This document shows positions 47,686 through 57,131 of a stretch of DNA of 64,000 bases, one piece after another (position 1 is the first letter of the stretch; each line of letters opens with the position of its first letter). Source of the stretch: Saprospirales bacterium (lineage in GTDB: Bacteria > Bacteroidota > Bacteroidia > Chitinophagales > Saprospiraceae); NCBI GenBank assembly GCA_007695145.1, contig REEI01000062.1, positions 62,001 to 126,000 of the forward strand, in the 5' to 3' direction. The notes under the pieces are model-generated. The model saw only the letters and a list, made by a program, of their open reading frames with translations. It did no database searches and had not been told where the DNA came from. Made by a program: the position numbers and the translations under genes.

Positions 47686-48900
47686 ATGAAGCAATCATTC
47701 ATAGTGGATGGAATAAGAACACCCATAGGAAATTTCAGGGGAAGCCTGGCTCCAATTAGGACAGACGATCTTGCGGCAATACCCATCAGGGAGCTTTTGT
47801 CAAGGAACCCTGAAATTGATCCTGAAAAAATCGATGAAGTAATATTGGGTTGCGCCAACCAGGCAGGAGAAGATAACCGAAATGTAGCAAGAATGGCTTT
47901 GCTGCTAGCGGGTCTTCCCTTTACCGTACCCGGTGAAACAGTTAACCGCTTGTGCGCCTCAGGTATGAGTGCAATCATTCACGCTCATCGCGCTATTCAA
48001 GCCGGTGACGGTGAATTATTTGTATCCGGGGGTATTGAGCATATGACGAGGGGACCCTATGTTATTTCGAAAAGCGCAAAACCTTTTGGCTCAGATTCCC
48101 AAATGTACGACTCAAGCTTTGGTTGGAGATTTGTGAATAAAAAAATGGATGAGCTTTACGGTACTGAAGGAATGGGTCAAACAGCCGAAAACCTGGTTGA
48201 TATTTACAGAATTTCGCGGGAAGATCAGGATCTTTTCGCCTATCATTCTCAAATGAAGGCCGCAAAAGCACAAAAAAGTGGAAGATTGAGTAAAGAAATT
48301 GTGGCCGTGTCTATCCCAAGGAGAAAAATGGAACCCCTCATTTTCGACAGAGATGAATTCATTAAGCCCAGCACAACAAAAGAAGTACTGGGCAAGCTCC
48401 GCCCAGCATTCAAGGCTGCCGAGAATGGTGGAACTGTTACTGCCGGAAATGCAAGTGGTCTGAATGATGGTGCTGCTGCTCTCCTTATTGCCGGAGAGCA
48501 TGCAATCCAAAAAAACGACCTCAATCCTTTAGTAAGAATTGTTGCCTCCGCAGTGGTTGGAGTAGAACCGCGAGTAATGGGTATTGGTCCAGTGTATGCA
48601 AGTAAAAAAGCTCTGCAAAAGGCGGGGCTGAGTTTGGATCAAATGGATGTCATTGAGCTAAATGAAGCCTTTGCTGCTCAAAGTTTGGCATGTACCAGAG
48701 AAATGGGCCTGGCCGACGACGATCCGAGAATCAACCCCAATGGTGGAGCAATTGCTCTGGGCCATCCCCTTGGTGTATCAGGTGCCCGTATAACACATTC
48801 GGCAGCCCTGGAGTTAAAACTTACTCAGAAAAAATACGCGCTTTGTACCATGTGTATTGGTGTAGGTCAGGGTTATGCAGTCATACTTGAACGCGTATGA
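47686..48900 (+). CDS. paaJ: 3-oxoadipyl-CoA thiolase
   Basis: Thiolase of 404 residues that cleaves 3-oxoadipyl-CoA to succinyl-CoA and acetyl-CoA, and can act on a dehydroadipyl analogue in the paa route. The catalytic cysteine sits in VNRLCASGMSAI (about residue 91), the histidine in ALGHPLGVSGAR, and the second cysteine in ALCTMCIGVGQG. The phrases VILGCANQAGEDNRNVARMALLLAGLP are split as in PaaJ/PcaF. The protein ends in LERV like E. coli PaaJ. Seventeen bases separate it from paaI. Confidence 0.9.
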   Translation: MKQSFIVDGIRTPIGNFRGSLAPIRTDDLAAIPIRELLSRNPEIDPEKIDEVILGCANQAGEDNRNVARMALLLAGLPFTVPGETVNRLCASGMSAIIHAHRAIQAGDGELFVSGGIEHMTRGPYVISKSAKPFGSDSQMYDSSFGWRFVNKKMDELYGTEGMGQTAENLVDIYRISREDQDLFAYHSQMKAAKAQKSGRLSKEIVAVSIPRRKMEPLIFDRDEFIKPSTTKEVLGKLRPAFKAAENGGTVTAGNASGLNDGAAALLIAGEHAIQKNDLNPLVRIVASAVVGVEPRVMGIGPVYASKKALQKAGLSLDQMDVIELNEAFAAQSLACTREMGLADDDPRINPNGGAIALGHPLGVSGARITHSAALELKLTQKKYALCTMCIGVGQGYAVILERV

Positions 48901-48934
48901 GCCTTAAAAATAAATCTTAAAAAATAATACTAGA

Positions 48935-49681
48935 ATGAAATCACGTACTTTATTTCAGTCCTCCAATCCTGTACTGAGCGATTCAGTTTTTCAACGCGAA
49001 GCTGCTGCTGAAACCATTTCCGAGAGAAAAACAATGACTCGAGAGGGCGCTATCAACAAATCCATTCTATTGTTTTTGATACTTTTAGGATCATCTGGGA
49101 TTGGTTGGATTTATGCAAACCCAGTCTTTCTCTTTGGCGGCATGATTGTAGGGTTGATCACAGTTCTGATAGCTGTTTTTAAACCAAAAACAAGTCCGAT
49201 AGCTGCCCCTATTTATGCACTGGTGAAAGGATTGTTTGTTGGGACCGTTTCAGCTATGTATGCTTCGGCTTTTGGAGGGATCATATTCCATGCGGTTACT
49301 CTAACCTTTACCATTTTGTTTGTAATGCTCTTTATCTACAAAACGGGGGTAATTAAAGTAACGAGTAAATTTCGTACCGGAGTGGTAATGGCCACATTTT
49401 CAGTTTTTATCATTTATGCAATCAGTTGGGTTCTATTGCTTTTCGGCATTCAAGTACCCATGATCCACGAAGGTGGTTGGATGGCCATTGGATTCAGTCT
49501 GGTGGTTATAGGTATAGCGTCCATGAATTTATTGCTCGATTTTGACAATTTTGACAAGGGAGCAGAACAGGGCGCACCTGCCTATATGGAGTGGTTTGTG
49601 TCTATGGGTCTTTTGATAACCCTTGTATGGCTGTACATTGAGATTCTCAGATTGCTTGCCATTTTGCAGGGTCGCGATTAA
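48935..49681 (+). CDS. Bax inhibitor-1 / YccA family membrane protein
   Basis: A 248-residue seven-helix membrane protein of the Bax inhibitor-1 family, closest in layout to YccA: a soluble start (MKSRTLFQSSNPVLSD) precedes the first helix at about residue 45. The conserved stretch KGLFVGTVSAMYASAFGGII is typical. The aspartates of the family pH/Ca2+ sensor appear near LLDFDNFDKGAE (about 200). YccA modulates the FtsH protease in E. coli; the role here is unknown. It lies 34 bp behind paaJ and before paaY, so it may share the paa transcript without being a catabolic gene. Confidence 0.88.
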   Translation: MKSRTLFQSSNPVLSDSVFQREAAAETISERKTMTREGAINKSILLFLILLGSSGIGWIYANPVFLFGGMIVGLITVLIAVFKPKTSPIAAPIYALVKGLFVGTVSAMYASAFGGIIFHAVTLTFTILFVMLFIYKTGVIKVTSKFRTGVVMATFSVFIIYAISWVLLLFGIQVPMIHEGGWMAIGFSLVVIGIASMNLLLDFDNFDKGAEQGAPAYMEWFVSMGLLITLVWLYIEILRLLAILQGRD

Positions 49682-49957
49682 GATTTAGACATCTCTTGCA
49701 ATACATCCATACAAATTTAATGAGATGACTTCTTTAGGCCACTCCTTAATTGTTGATCAGTCGATCTTTGAGGCGGAACATCTAAGAATATGGAATGAAG
49801 AACTTCAATATACTTAGACCTGCTATGGCTGATTCGATTTTCTGAGGAGATTGCTCAATTGTACGAGAGTATTATTCTTGTAAATACAACGCCAGCCTCC
49901 TATATTAGAATGAGTGTTGCTTTGCTTTTTTTAAATATTTAATGAAATGGCCTGTAG
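49682..49957. other. Intergenic region between the BI-1 gene and paaY
   Basis: A 276-base gap on the coding strand. No promoter consensus of good quality and no hairpin terminator were seen. Whether paaY belongs to the upstream transcript is therefore open. Confidence 0.4.
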
Positions 49958-50554
49958 ATGATTTACTCTTTTGACGGATTCACTCCAGTTGTTGACCCTT
50001 CTGCTTTTATTCATCCTTTGGCCGCAGTTACCGGCAATGTAATTATTGGGAAAAATGTTTACATAGGCCCCGGAGCTGCTATCCGTGGAGATTGGGGAAA
50101 AATTGAGATAATGGATGGCTGTAATGTCCAGGAGAACTGCACCATACATATGTTCCCGGGTATCACAGTTAGATTGGAAGAATCCGCCCATATAGGTCAT
50201 GGGGCGGTAATCCACGGCGCCCTAATTGGCCGGAACTCACTTATCGGTATGAATGCAGTATTAATGGATGAAGTAGAGATTGGAGAAGAATGTATCGTAG
50301 GAGCTCTTACCTTTGTCAAAGCAGGTGTTAAAATTCCTCGTAGAAGTCTTGTTGCCGGAAACCCGGGACGAATTATTAAAGAGGTAAGCGACGAGATGAT
50401 TCAATGGAAAACAGAGGGTACCAAATTGTACCAGCAGCTGCCGAATGATTGCAGGAAAACTCTACGGGAATGCGAACCACTCCGGGACCTACCGGAAACC
50501 ACCAAAGAAATGGACAGGTCTTACCAGATTTGGAAGAATAGGAAGAAAATTTAG
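49958..50554 (+). CDS. paaY: PaaY hexapeptide-repeat thioesterase (gamma carbonic anhydrase fold)
   Basis: Left-handed beta-helix protein of 198 residues with hexapeptide repeats from about 10 to 150. The start YSFDGFTPVVDPSAFIHP and the blocks NVQENCTIHMFPG, HIGHGAVIHGALIGRNSLIG and KAGVKIPRRSLVAGNPGR match PaaY closely. PaaY hydrolyses toxic ring-hydroxylated CoA dead-end products such as 2-hydroxycyclohepta-1,4,6-trienyl-1-formyl-CoA. The family's zinc-site histidines are seen as HM, HIGH and H in the same region. It ends the paa set, which lacks monooxygenase and ring-opening genes here. Confidence 0.9.
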   Translation: MIYSFDGFTPVVDPSAFIHPLAAVTGNVIIGKNVYIGPGAAIRGDWGKIEIMDGCNVQENCTIHMFPGITVRLEESAHIGHGAVIHGALIGRNSLIGMNAVLMDEVEIGEECIVGALTFVKAGVKIPRRSLVAGNPGRIIKEVSDEMIQWKTEGTKLYQQLPNDCRKTLRECEPLRDLPETTKEMDRSYQIWKNRKKI

Positions 50555-50729
50555 TAAATGGAAGGCCAGGTACTGACAAGATAATTCGGCATGGACTTTA
50601 ATCAATGTTCGCAATTCAACCACTATTCTGCTTGACCTTTAATTTTCAAGATTGGCAATCATCCACTGGTCTTGTTGAATGAAGTTAACCGTGGCTAATT
50701 GGACTATTTTCTTCAATAATCCAGTACGA

Positions 50730-52922
50730 TTATTTGATAAACATTAGTTCCCTGTATTTGGCAATGGGCCAATACTCATCGTCGATCAAATATTCAAGTC
50801 TATCGGAGCATATCCTGATAGAATTGATCAAAGGTTTGACATAAGTGCGATAGGACTCGGCTCTTTTATATGAGTCTTCTATCTTATTAGAAGCCCTGCG
50901 GTATTTGGTCATTTCCTGTACCTCCTTGGTAATGCTTTTAATGCATTCATTCAATCTTTTTAAAATATCTAATTGACCTGCTAAATCTTCATCAGTCATT
51001 CCAATATCTCGCAATGAATGGATGTTGTCAGCGACGAGATTTTGATATTTTATAGCTGCAGGGATTACCTGATTGTACATCATTTCCCCCAGGGTTCTGG
51101 ACTCAATCTGCAGACTTAGGCAGTAGTTTTCCAGCATGACCTCTTGATGGGCGTGCAACTCCCTCTCGGTGAGGATTCCGTTTTTGGAAAAAATTTCAAC
51201 TGCTGCAGCACTGGTGTATGCAGGTATGGCTTCAGGGGTAGATTCGTGATTGTTCAGCCCCCTTTCAGCAGCTTCTTTTTTCCAGTCATCACTATATCCA
51301 TCGCCTTCGAAGAGAATCGGCCGGCTCTCCTTAATATATTGCTTTATCTGTTGTAAAATAGCGGAGTCGCGATCCATGCCATTGTTCACTAAATCATCAA
51401 CAGATTTTTTAAATATGGAAAGTTGGTGTCCAACTATCGTGTTCATGACTGTCATAGGAGCAGCGCAATTTCTGCTCGATCCCACCATGCGGATTTCGAA
51501 TTTGTTGCCGGTAAAGGCAAAAGGAGAAGTTCGGTTTCTATCTGTATTATCCAGGTCCAGGTTTGGAATTTTTCGAAGCAAATTCAACACCGTCTGTACT
51601 CCTTCTTCATCTGCCTCAATATCATTCTCTATATTGTCCAACACCTTCTTCAATGAACTACCAATAAAGACAGAAACGATAGCGGGAGGTGCTTCATTGG
51701 CCCCAAGCCTGTGATCATTGCCAGCGGAGGCGATACTTGCCCTGAGCAAATCTGCGTATTCCCATACAGCGCGAATGGTACTAACAAAGAAGGTTAGAAA
51801 TCTAAGGTTTTTACCGGGTGTCTTACCTGGAGAAAGCAAGTTTTTACCGGTATTTGTTGACATTGACCAGTTGTTGTGTTTGCCAGAACCATTCACGCCT
51901 TCGAATGGCTTTTCGTGAAGTAAAACCCTTAATTTATGCTTTCTCGCTACCCTATCCATAAGGTCCATCAATAGTTGATTATGGTCAACTGCGACATTTA
52001 CCTCTTCATACATTGGGGCAAGCTCATACTGGCCCGGGCCGACCTCATTGTGCCTGGTCCTAACAGGAATACCCAGTTTATGGCATTCAGTTTCCAGGTC
52101 CCTCATGTATTTGTAAACCCTCTCAGGTATGGAGCCAAAATAATGGTCATCCAATTGTTGACCCTTTGCAGCATATTTCCCCACCAAAGTCCGTCCACAA
52201 AGAATTAAGTCAGGTCTGGCGAAAAAGGTAGCCTCATCTACCAAAAAGTACTCCTGTTCCCACCCCAAAGTTGTTTTGACACTGGTGACTAAAGGATCGA
52301 AAAATTGGCAAACCTCCTTTGCGGCATTTTCCAAAAAAGAGGCTGACTTGAGGAGTGGCAACTTGTAATCCATTGCCTCACCCCCATAGGTTACAAAAAT
52401 GGTGGGTATGCAAAGAGTCTTGCCCTCCCCTACTTCTAAAATAAAGGCGGGAGAGGTGGGATCCCAGGCGGTATAACCACGAGCTTCAAAAGTAGAGCGC
52501 AATCCACCACCCGGAAAACTAGAGCCATCAGGTTCCTGCTGAGTGAGAGCATTTACACTAAACTCCTCTATAGGATTATTATCTCCATCGAGAGTAAAAA
52601 AGGAGTCGTGCTTCTCGGCAGTCTTTCCGGTGAGGGGTTGAAACCAGTGAGCATAATGCGTAGCACCTTTGTCCATTGCCCATTTTTTCATGGCATTGGC
52701 TACAATTTTTAAAAGGGCACCATCCAATTCATCACCACTGTGTATGGTTTTGCTTACCTCATCATAGAGATCCTTGGTAAGGTACTTTTTAATGGTGTGC
52801 TCGTTGAATACATTTTGACCAAAAAAATCGGAAATTCTCCCTGAGGGAACATCCAATAGCTTCTCATCCGCTCGATTGCGATTGGCAATTGATTCTAAGG
52901 CAGAAAATCTGGAATACGTCAT
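50730..52922 (-). CDS. glnN: Glutamine synthetase type III
   Basis: ATP-dependent enzyme that makes glutamine from glutamate and ammonia. The 730-residue length and the order of blocks identify the GSIII form, which is common in Bacteroidota and cyanobacteria and unrelated in length to GSI. Visible motifs include THYAHWFQPLTGKTAEKHD, GGGLRSTFEARGYTAWDPTSP (split), EVGPGQYELAPMYEEVNVA, NGSGKHNNWS and NRTSPFAFTGNKFE. A distant TAATTTTG box (53048-53055) is a candidate promoter with a leader of about 120 bases. It lies between paaY (convergent) and prfB. Confidence 0.96.
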   Translation of the reverse strand: MTYSRFSALESIANRNRADEKLLDVPSGRISDFFGQNVFNEHTIKKYLTKDLYDEVSKTIHSGDELDGALLKIVANAMKKWAMDKGATHYAHWFQPLTGKTAEKHDSFFTLDGDNNPIEEFSVNALTQQEPDGSSFPGGGLRSTFEARGYTAWDPTSPAFILEVGEGKTLCIPTIFVTYGGEAMDYKLPLLKSASFLENAAKEVCQFFDPLVTSVKTTLGWEQEYFLVDEATFFARPDLILCGRTLVGKYAAKGQQLDDHYFGSIPERVYKYMRDLETECHKLGIPVRTRHNEVGPGQYELAPMYEEVNVAVDHNQLLMDLMDRVARKHKLRVLLHEKPFEGVNGSGKHNNWSMSTNTGKNLLSPGKTPGKNLRFLTFFVSTIRAVWEYADLLRASIASAGNDHRLGANEAPPAIVSVFIGSSLKKVLDNIENDIEADEEGVQTVLNLLRKIPNLDLDNTDRNRTSPFAFTGNKFEIRMVGSSRNCAAPMTVMNTIVGHQLSIFKKSVDDLVNNGMDRDSAILQQIKQYIKESRPILFEGDGYSDDWKKEAAERGLNNHESTPEAIPAYTSAAAVEIFSKNGILTERELHAHQEVMLENYCLSLQIESRTLGEMMYNQVIPAAIKYQNLVADNIHSLRDIGMTDEDLAGQLDILKRLNECIKSITKEVQEMTKYRRASNKIEDSYKRAESYRTYVKPLINSIRICSDRLEYLIDDEYWPIAKYRELMFIK

Positions 52923-53047
52923 TTACAGTAGTAGTTTTCAGGTTAAGGTCTGGCCAGCATGAGTTTTTCATTGGATCATCATAAAAACAATCAAGGATAA
53001 ACCGATTCCTAAAGGCTCTAATCCAGCTTGAAATTCTCAAACATTTG

Positions 53048-53055
53048 CAAAATTA
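53048..53055 (-). promoter_or_regulatory. Candidate -7 promoter box for glutamine synthetase
   Basis: The minus strand reads TAATTTTG, an exact consensus match, 126 bases before the GSIII ATG. It leaves a leader of about 120 bases. No -33 TTTG is seen at N19. Confidence 0.35.
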
Positions 53056-53149
53056 TATCTATTACTATTTATAGATGAACATTTTAAAAAAAAATTCAAA
53101 AAATTGACAAACTGCTGGCATCCACCAGCTAGAAATCGGTGATCCTGGC

Positions 53150-54239
53150 TTAAACTTTTGCTGCTTCACTTTGAAGGAGAAATGCTTTCAAGAAAGGGTA
53201 AATGTCACCATCGAGAACAGCATCTGTATTGGAATTCTGATAATTGGTTCTGTGATCTTTTACCCTTCTGTCATCCAATACATAAGAGCGAATCTGTGAA
53301 CCCCATTCATTTTTCATCTTTTCAGCCTCGATCTTACTCTTCTCTGCGCGCTGTCTTTCCAGCTCTTTTTCAAAAAGCCTGGACTTCAACATTTGGATGG
53401 CCTTCTCTCTATTGAGGTGCTGAGAACGCTCTTGTTGGCATTCCACCACAATACCGGATGGAAGGTGCCTCAAGCGAACGGCTGACTCAGTTTTGTTTAC
53501 ATGCTGACCTCCTGCTCCACTCGACCTAAAAGTGTCCCATTCAATATCCGCGGGATTAACATCCACTTCGATTCGATCATCCACCAGTGGGTGAACAAAG
53601 ACAGATGCAAATGAGGTCATGCGTTTACCCTGTGCATTAAAAGGACTCACTCTAACAAGCCTGTGAACACCATTTTCTCCTTTCAGCATTCCGTAAGCAT
53701 AGTCACCAAAAATTTCAAGTTCAACACTTTTTATACCTGCTACATCCCCGTCGATTATGTTGAGCACACCTACCTTAAATCCATTTTTCTCTGCAAACAT
53801 GGTATACATTCGCTGCAGCATACTTGCCCAATCACAGGCTTCTGTACCACCGGCCCCTGCATTTATCTCGAGTATGCACCCCAATTCATCCTCAGGGTTA
53901 CTAAGGGTGGCTTGAAACTCAAGATCGTCTAGTCTATTACTGGCCAGGCGGAATTTTTCTTCTAAATCTGCCTCATTTCCTTCGCCTTCTTTAAAAAATT
54001 CGTACAAAACCTCAACATCCTCTACTGCCTCCTCAGCTTCATTATAGCCGGCTATCCACTTCTTCAAGGATTTCAAGTCTCTCAACAAATCCTCTGCCTT
54101 ATCCGGACTATCCCAAAAATTAGGATTTGAGGCAGTCATTTCCTTATCTTCTATTTGTTGTCTTCGCTCATCTACTTTAAAGATACCTCCTTAAAAGCAG
54201 CAATTTTTCACGCAGTTCTTTCAACTGATCTGCAGTCAT
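53150..54239 (-). CDS. prfB: Peptide chain release factor 2, programmed +1 frameshift
   Basis: RF2 ends translation at UGA and UAA codons. The coding sequence is split: 20 codons from the ATG at 54239 to CTT at 54180-54182 are followed by an in-frame TAA. A +1 shift that skips the base at 54179 continues in the main frame to 53150, for about 362 residues. The joint reads RRYL then [13 protein letters not shown], continuing as in other RF2 proteins. The SPF stop-recognition motif lies in [11 protein letters not shown] and the catalytic GGQ in [10 protein letters not shown]. An AGGAGG stimulator sits three bases before CTT. The internal stop is UAA instead of the usual UGA. The shorter ATG at 54139 would lose the conserved N-terminus. 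Confidence 0.95.
54177..54191 (-). promoter_or_regulatory. Programmed +1 frameshift site of prfB
   Basis: On the minus strand the site reads AGGAGG (54186-54191), TAT, CTT (54180-54182), TAA (54177-54179). This matches the known RF2 layout of an internal Shine-Dalgarno element three bases before CUU and a stop codon, with slippage of tRNA-Leu from CUU to UUU. The stop is UAA where the family almost always has UGA. Confidence 0.92.
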
Positions 54240-54507
54240 GGCTGTAAGTTTTATAGGTTAAAAAAATACAGGTTCTAATATCGCTTTAAAATATCAACTT
54301 TCTGAATCCCTCGTCATAGGAATCTACTCTATCCAATTTGCTTTGGCAAATCAATGAAAAGTAGGCTCAATTCAACAGTCTTTCAGATTAATCAACATTT
54401 TCAGTAGATTATTTTGAACCCAATAACAATAATTGGATAACTGTCCTGAAAATTACTTTGTAGAAGCGCTTGAAAAGTCTTTATAGCCGAATGCGAGATA
54501 TGCTGAC

Positions 54508-55413
54508 TTACTCCTGAACTTCCATATAAAACATCAGGTCCGATCTTGCCGGAATAGTTGGAGGTGAACCGGCTTCACCATAAGCAAGGTGGTATGGAAT
54601 AAAGACGGTTGCTTTGGTCCCTTTTGGGAAAATCAGAAGAGCCTCATCCCAACCTTGAATTACCATTCCTGTACCGACATTTAAATCCAGGGCCTGACCT
54701 CTTCTAAATGAATTGTCAAACATGGTTTCCTCCTCAATCAACAGCCCGTAATAATGAACTCTTGCAGCCTGGCCTCTTTGGATATTATCCCCTGAGCCCT
54801 CGGTATGAATAACATATTTAAGGCCTGATTGGGTTTCAATCACTTCATCAGCGATTGCCCCAGATTTAAATTCTTTTAAAACTTGTGCGGCCAATTCAGC
54901 TACAGACTCCTCCCTTTCAATTACTGCAGTCATCTCTTGTCTCATTTTCTCCTGGGTAGCCATTTGGCGATCCATGTGTTCAGCCTGATCGAGAATTTCG
55001 TGAATAATCAAATTCCAATCAAGCGTATTTTCTGCACCCAGGTTAAATTGATCGATTACCATTTGGTCACCCCTTTGACGAATGGTCACGCTGTCTCCAG
55101 GCACCATCAATCTAAAAGCATCAAAAATAGGTTCTCCTTGAGTCTGCGGATCATCGAGATCAGGTAGTTCCATCGCTGGGATATCCGGTCTGAGCCTTGA
55201 ATCAAAAATAATGGAATCATTAATGGTCGCAACAAGCGAATAGTAGACAAACTGACCGGGCTCAGGTTCTACTCCAGATCCGTGTTTGTGCCATTCCATT
55301 TCAAAACCGCCTTCAGTGGTAATGACTTCATCACCTCCCCTGTCAGGTAAACCATTGCAAGCCATAAGGGCCATAAATCCTGTTGCGGACAAAAGTTTTA
55401 CTATAGTATTCAT
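54508..55413 (-). CDS. FKBP-type peptidylprolyl isomerase lipoprotein
   Basis: A 301-residue lipoprotein; the lipobox LMAC places the lipidated cysteine at residue 19. A first, degenerate FKBP-like domain (about 35-140) carries a VYYSLVATINDSIIFDSR segment. A helical, charged linker follows (about 145-185). The C-terminal FKBP domain (about 190-301) is complete, with AARVHYYGLL, VIQGWDEALL and FIPYHLAYGEAG. It probably helps fold envelope proteins from the periplasmic side of a membrane. The gene lies 28 bp after the DHH phosphoesterase gene, so the two are co-transcribed. Confidence 0.9.
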   Translation of the reverse strand: MNTIVKLLSATGFMALMACNGLPDRGGDEVITTEGGFEMEWHKHGSGVEPEPGQFVYYSLVATINDSIIFDSRLRPDIPAMELPDLDDPQTQGEPIFDAFRLMVPGDSVTIRQRGDQMVIDQFNLGAENTLDWNLIIHEILDQAEHMDRQMATQEKMRQEMTAVIEREESVAELAAQVLKEFKSGAIADEVIETQSGLKYVIHTEGSGDNIQRGQAARVHYYGLLIEEETMFDNSFRRGQALDLNVGTGMVIQGWDEALLIFPKGTKATVFIPYHLAYGEAGSPPTIPARSDLMFYMEVQE

Positions 55414-55441
55414 TTGCTTTAGATTAGAAATTTTGAATAAA

Positions 55442-56440
55442 TTATTTTACATATGAAGGAGCAAACTCCCAGAATTTATCGATTACATTACCAAGAGAGG
55501 AGTGCATATACCCCCCTGATGCATTAAAGTGACCGCCTCCGTTGAAGTGATCTCTTGCAAGGGCCTGAACTGAAATTTCACCTTTCGAGCGCAAAGAAAG
55601 TTTAACAATCTTTGGTTGAGCAGTAATAAATGCCGCTAATTTGACATCTCGAATTTTCAGCACATGATTGATGATCCCCTCGGTGTCTCCTCTCTGAATA
55701 TCAAAATTTTGATAATCCCTGCGGGTCAGGTATACCAATCCAATTCCCTCCTCTTTTTTAACAACCAATCGCTTACTCAAACAGTAACCCAGGAGGCGCA
55801 TTTGCTTTTCGGTCTGATTGTTAAAGATATTATTTTGCAAACTAGTATCGTCCAATCCTCTCTCTTTCAAACTTCCAATCATTCTAAAAATTAACGGATT
55901 GGTTGCGTGGTGGAATGAACCGGTATCCGTTATGATGCCCGTGTAAATGGCTTCTGCCATGGCATCCGAAATTTCAGTCTCATGCCCCATGTCTGAAATG
56001 AATCTATATACCAACTCACAAGTAGAGCTTGATTGATCATCGCAATAGTAGTAATCGGCAAAGGGTTCAGGATCGAGATGGTGGTCCATTAGGAATTTGA
56101 AGGCCTTTTGGTTTTCGCTAACAGCTACCCCCATCTTATCAATACGGTCCAGAGAATTGAAATCCAGGCAAACAATTAAATCGGCCTGTTGGATGGCCTT
56201 CAGGCAGCTATCAGGTTTCAGATCGTAAATCATAAAACTCTCAACCCCTTCCATCCATTCAAAATTTTCAGGATATTCACTTGGAAGAATACACTTTACG
56301 AAATGCCCCATGGATTTGAGATAATCACTCATCGCAAGTGAAGACCCAATGGCATCGCCATCGGGATTTCTATGGGAAATAATTACCACGTCTTTTGGTT
56401 GGCTGAGAACCGGTTTTATTTCTAAAATATCGTCTATCAT
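55442..56440 (-). CDS. DHH/DHHA1 phosphoesterase (NrnA-like oligoribonuclease/pAp phosphatase)
   Basis: A 332-residue metal-dependent phosphoesterase. The DHH-domain motifs appear in order: SHRNPDGDAIGSSLA, CLDFNSLDRID, and MDHHLDPE, which holds the DHH triplet. The DHHA1 domain ends in GGGHFNASGGYM. NrnA proteins degrade short RNAs and 3'-phosphoadenosine 5'-phosphate; related enzymes cut cyclic dinucleotide products. The ATG at 56440 is preferred over one 12 codons upstream, because the family begins directly before the first domain. It is divergent from ndk and begins the unit with the FKBP lipoprotein. Confidence 0.9.
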   Translation of the reverse strand: MIDDILEIKPVLSQPKDVVIISHRNPDGDAIGSSLAMSDYLKSMGHFVKCILPSEYPENFEWMEGVESFMIYDLKPDSCLKAIQQADLIVCLDFNSLDRIDKMGVAVSENQKAFKFLMDHHLDPEPFADYYYCDDQSSSTCELVYRFISDMGHETEISDAMAEAIYTGIITDTGSFHHATNPLIFRMIGSLKERGLDDTSLQNNIFNNQTEKQMRLLGYCLSKRLVVKKEEGIGLVYLTRRDYQNFDIQRGDTEGIINHVLKIRDVKLAAFITAQPKIVKLSLRSKGEISVQALARDHFNGGGHFNASGGYMHSSLGNVIDKFWEFAPSYVK

Positions 56441-56517
56441 ATCGCGGCGCGAAATTACTAAGTTTTGAGATAACAAAATATTATTGGTGCTATGTTATTA
56501 AAAAATCGCGCAATGTT

Positions 56518-56525
56518 TACTTTTG
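56518..56525 (+). promoter_or_regulatory. Candidate -7 promoter box for ndk
   Basis: TACTTTTG is an exact TAnnTTTG match 27 bases before the ndk ATG, in the short divergent region shared with the DHH gene. A -33 TTTG at N19 was not found. Confidence 0.4.
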
Positions 56526-56551
56526 CATCCTCAAATTAAAACCTTTATAAA

Positions 56552-56974
56552 ATGTCAGGAAATATCACTTTTACCATGATTAAGCCCGATGCGGTCAAAG
56601 CAGGACACATCGGCAATATTCTGGCCAAAATCAATGGAGCAGGATTTCAAATCATAGCAATGAAGTACACCAAACTCAGTGCTGAAAAGGCTGGCGAATT
56701 TTACGCTGTTCACAAAGAGCGCCCATTTTACGGCGAGTTGGTGGAATTCATGTCTTCAGGTCCTATTGTTGCTGCCGTATTGAAGAAAGAAAATGCCGTG
56801 GCAGACTTTAGGGAACTTATTGGAGCAACCAATCCGGCTGAGGCAAAAGAGGGAACCATTAGAGCACTTTATGCCACAAGCATAGGTGAAAATGCTGTCC
56901 ACGGTGCCGATAGTGATGAAAATGCCAGGATTGAAGCCAGTTTCCATTTTGCCGGAACTGAAATGTTTGAATAA
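56552..56974 (+). CDS. ndk: Nucleoside diphosphate kinase
   Basis: Housekeeping kinase of 140 residues that balances nucleoside triphosphate pools by a phospho-histidine mechanism. The catalytic histidine is H117 in NAVHGADS. The N-terminal TMIKPDAV block and the [21 protein letters not shown] segment are conserved. Length is normal. A perfect 14-bp hairpin follows nine bases after the stop. Confidence 0.97.
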   Translation: MSGNITFTMIKPDAVKAGHIGNILAKINGAGFQIIAMKYTKLSAEKAGEFYAVHKERPFYGELVEFMSSGPIVAAVLKKENAVADFRELIGATNPAEAKEGTIRALYATSIGENAVHGADSDENARIEASFHFAGTEMFE

Positions 56975-56982
56975 AAACGAGT

Positions 56983-57030
56983 CCGGATGATCTTTGGCCT
57001 ATTAGACACAAAGATCATCCGGTTTCGACT
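56983..57030 (+). terminator. Intrinsic terminator of ndk
   Basis: A perfect 14-bp inverted repeat: CCGGATGATCTTTG (56983-56996) and CAAAGATCATCCGG (57009-57022), with a 12-base loop, followed by TTTCGACTTTT. It lies between the convergent ndk and macroglobulin genes and could stop both. Confidence 0.85.
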
Positions 57031-57131
57031 TTTAGAATTCGGCAAAATAGGCGCTTACTTATTGAATTATCTATACCTTGCCCGTCTCAAGCCCATTTAG
57101 TTCATTCTTTTTTCAAAATCTACAGTCTCTT

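Noticed and set aside
54140-54239. prfB as a truncated gene starting at the internal ATG 54139
   Set aside because: The upstream 20 codons, AGGAGG-TAT-CTT-stop layout and conserved N-terminus after a +1 shift show a programmed frameshift instead.
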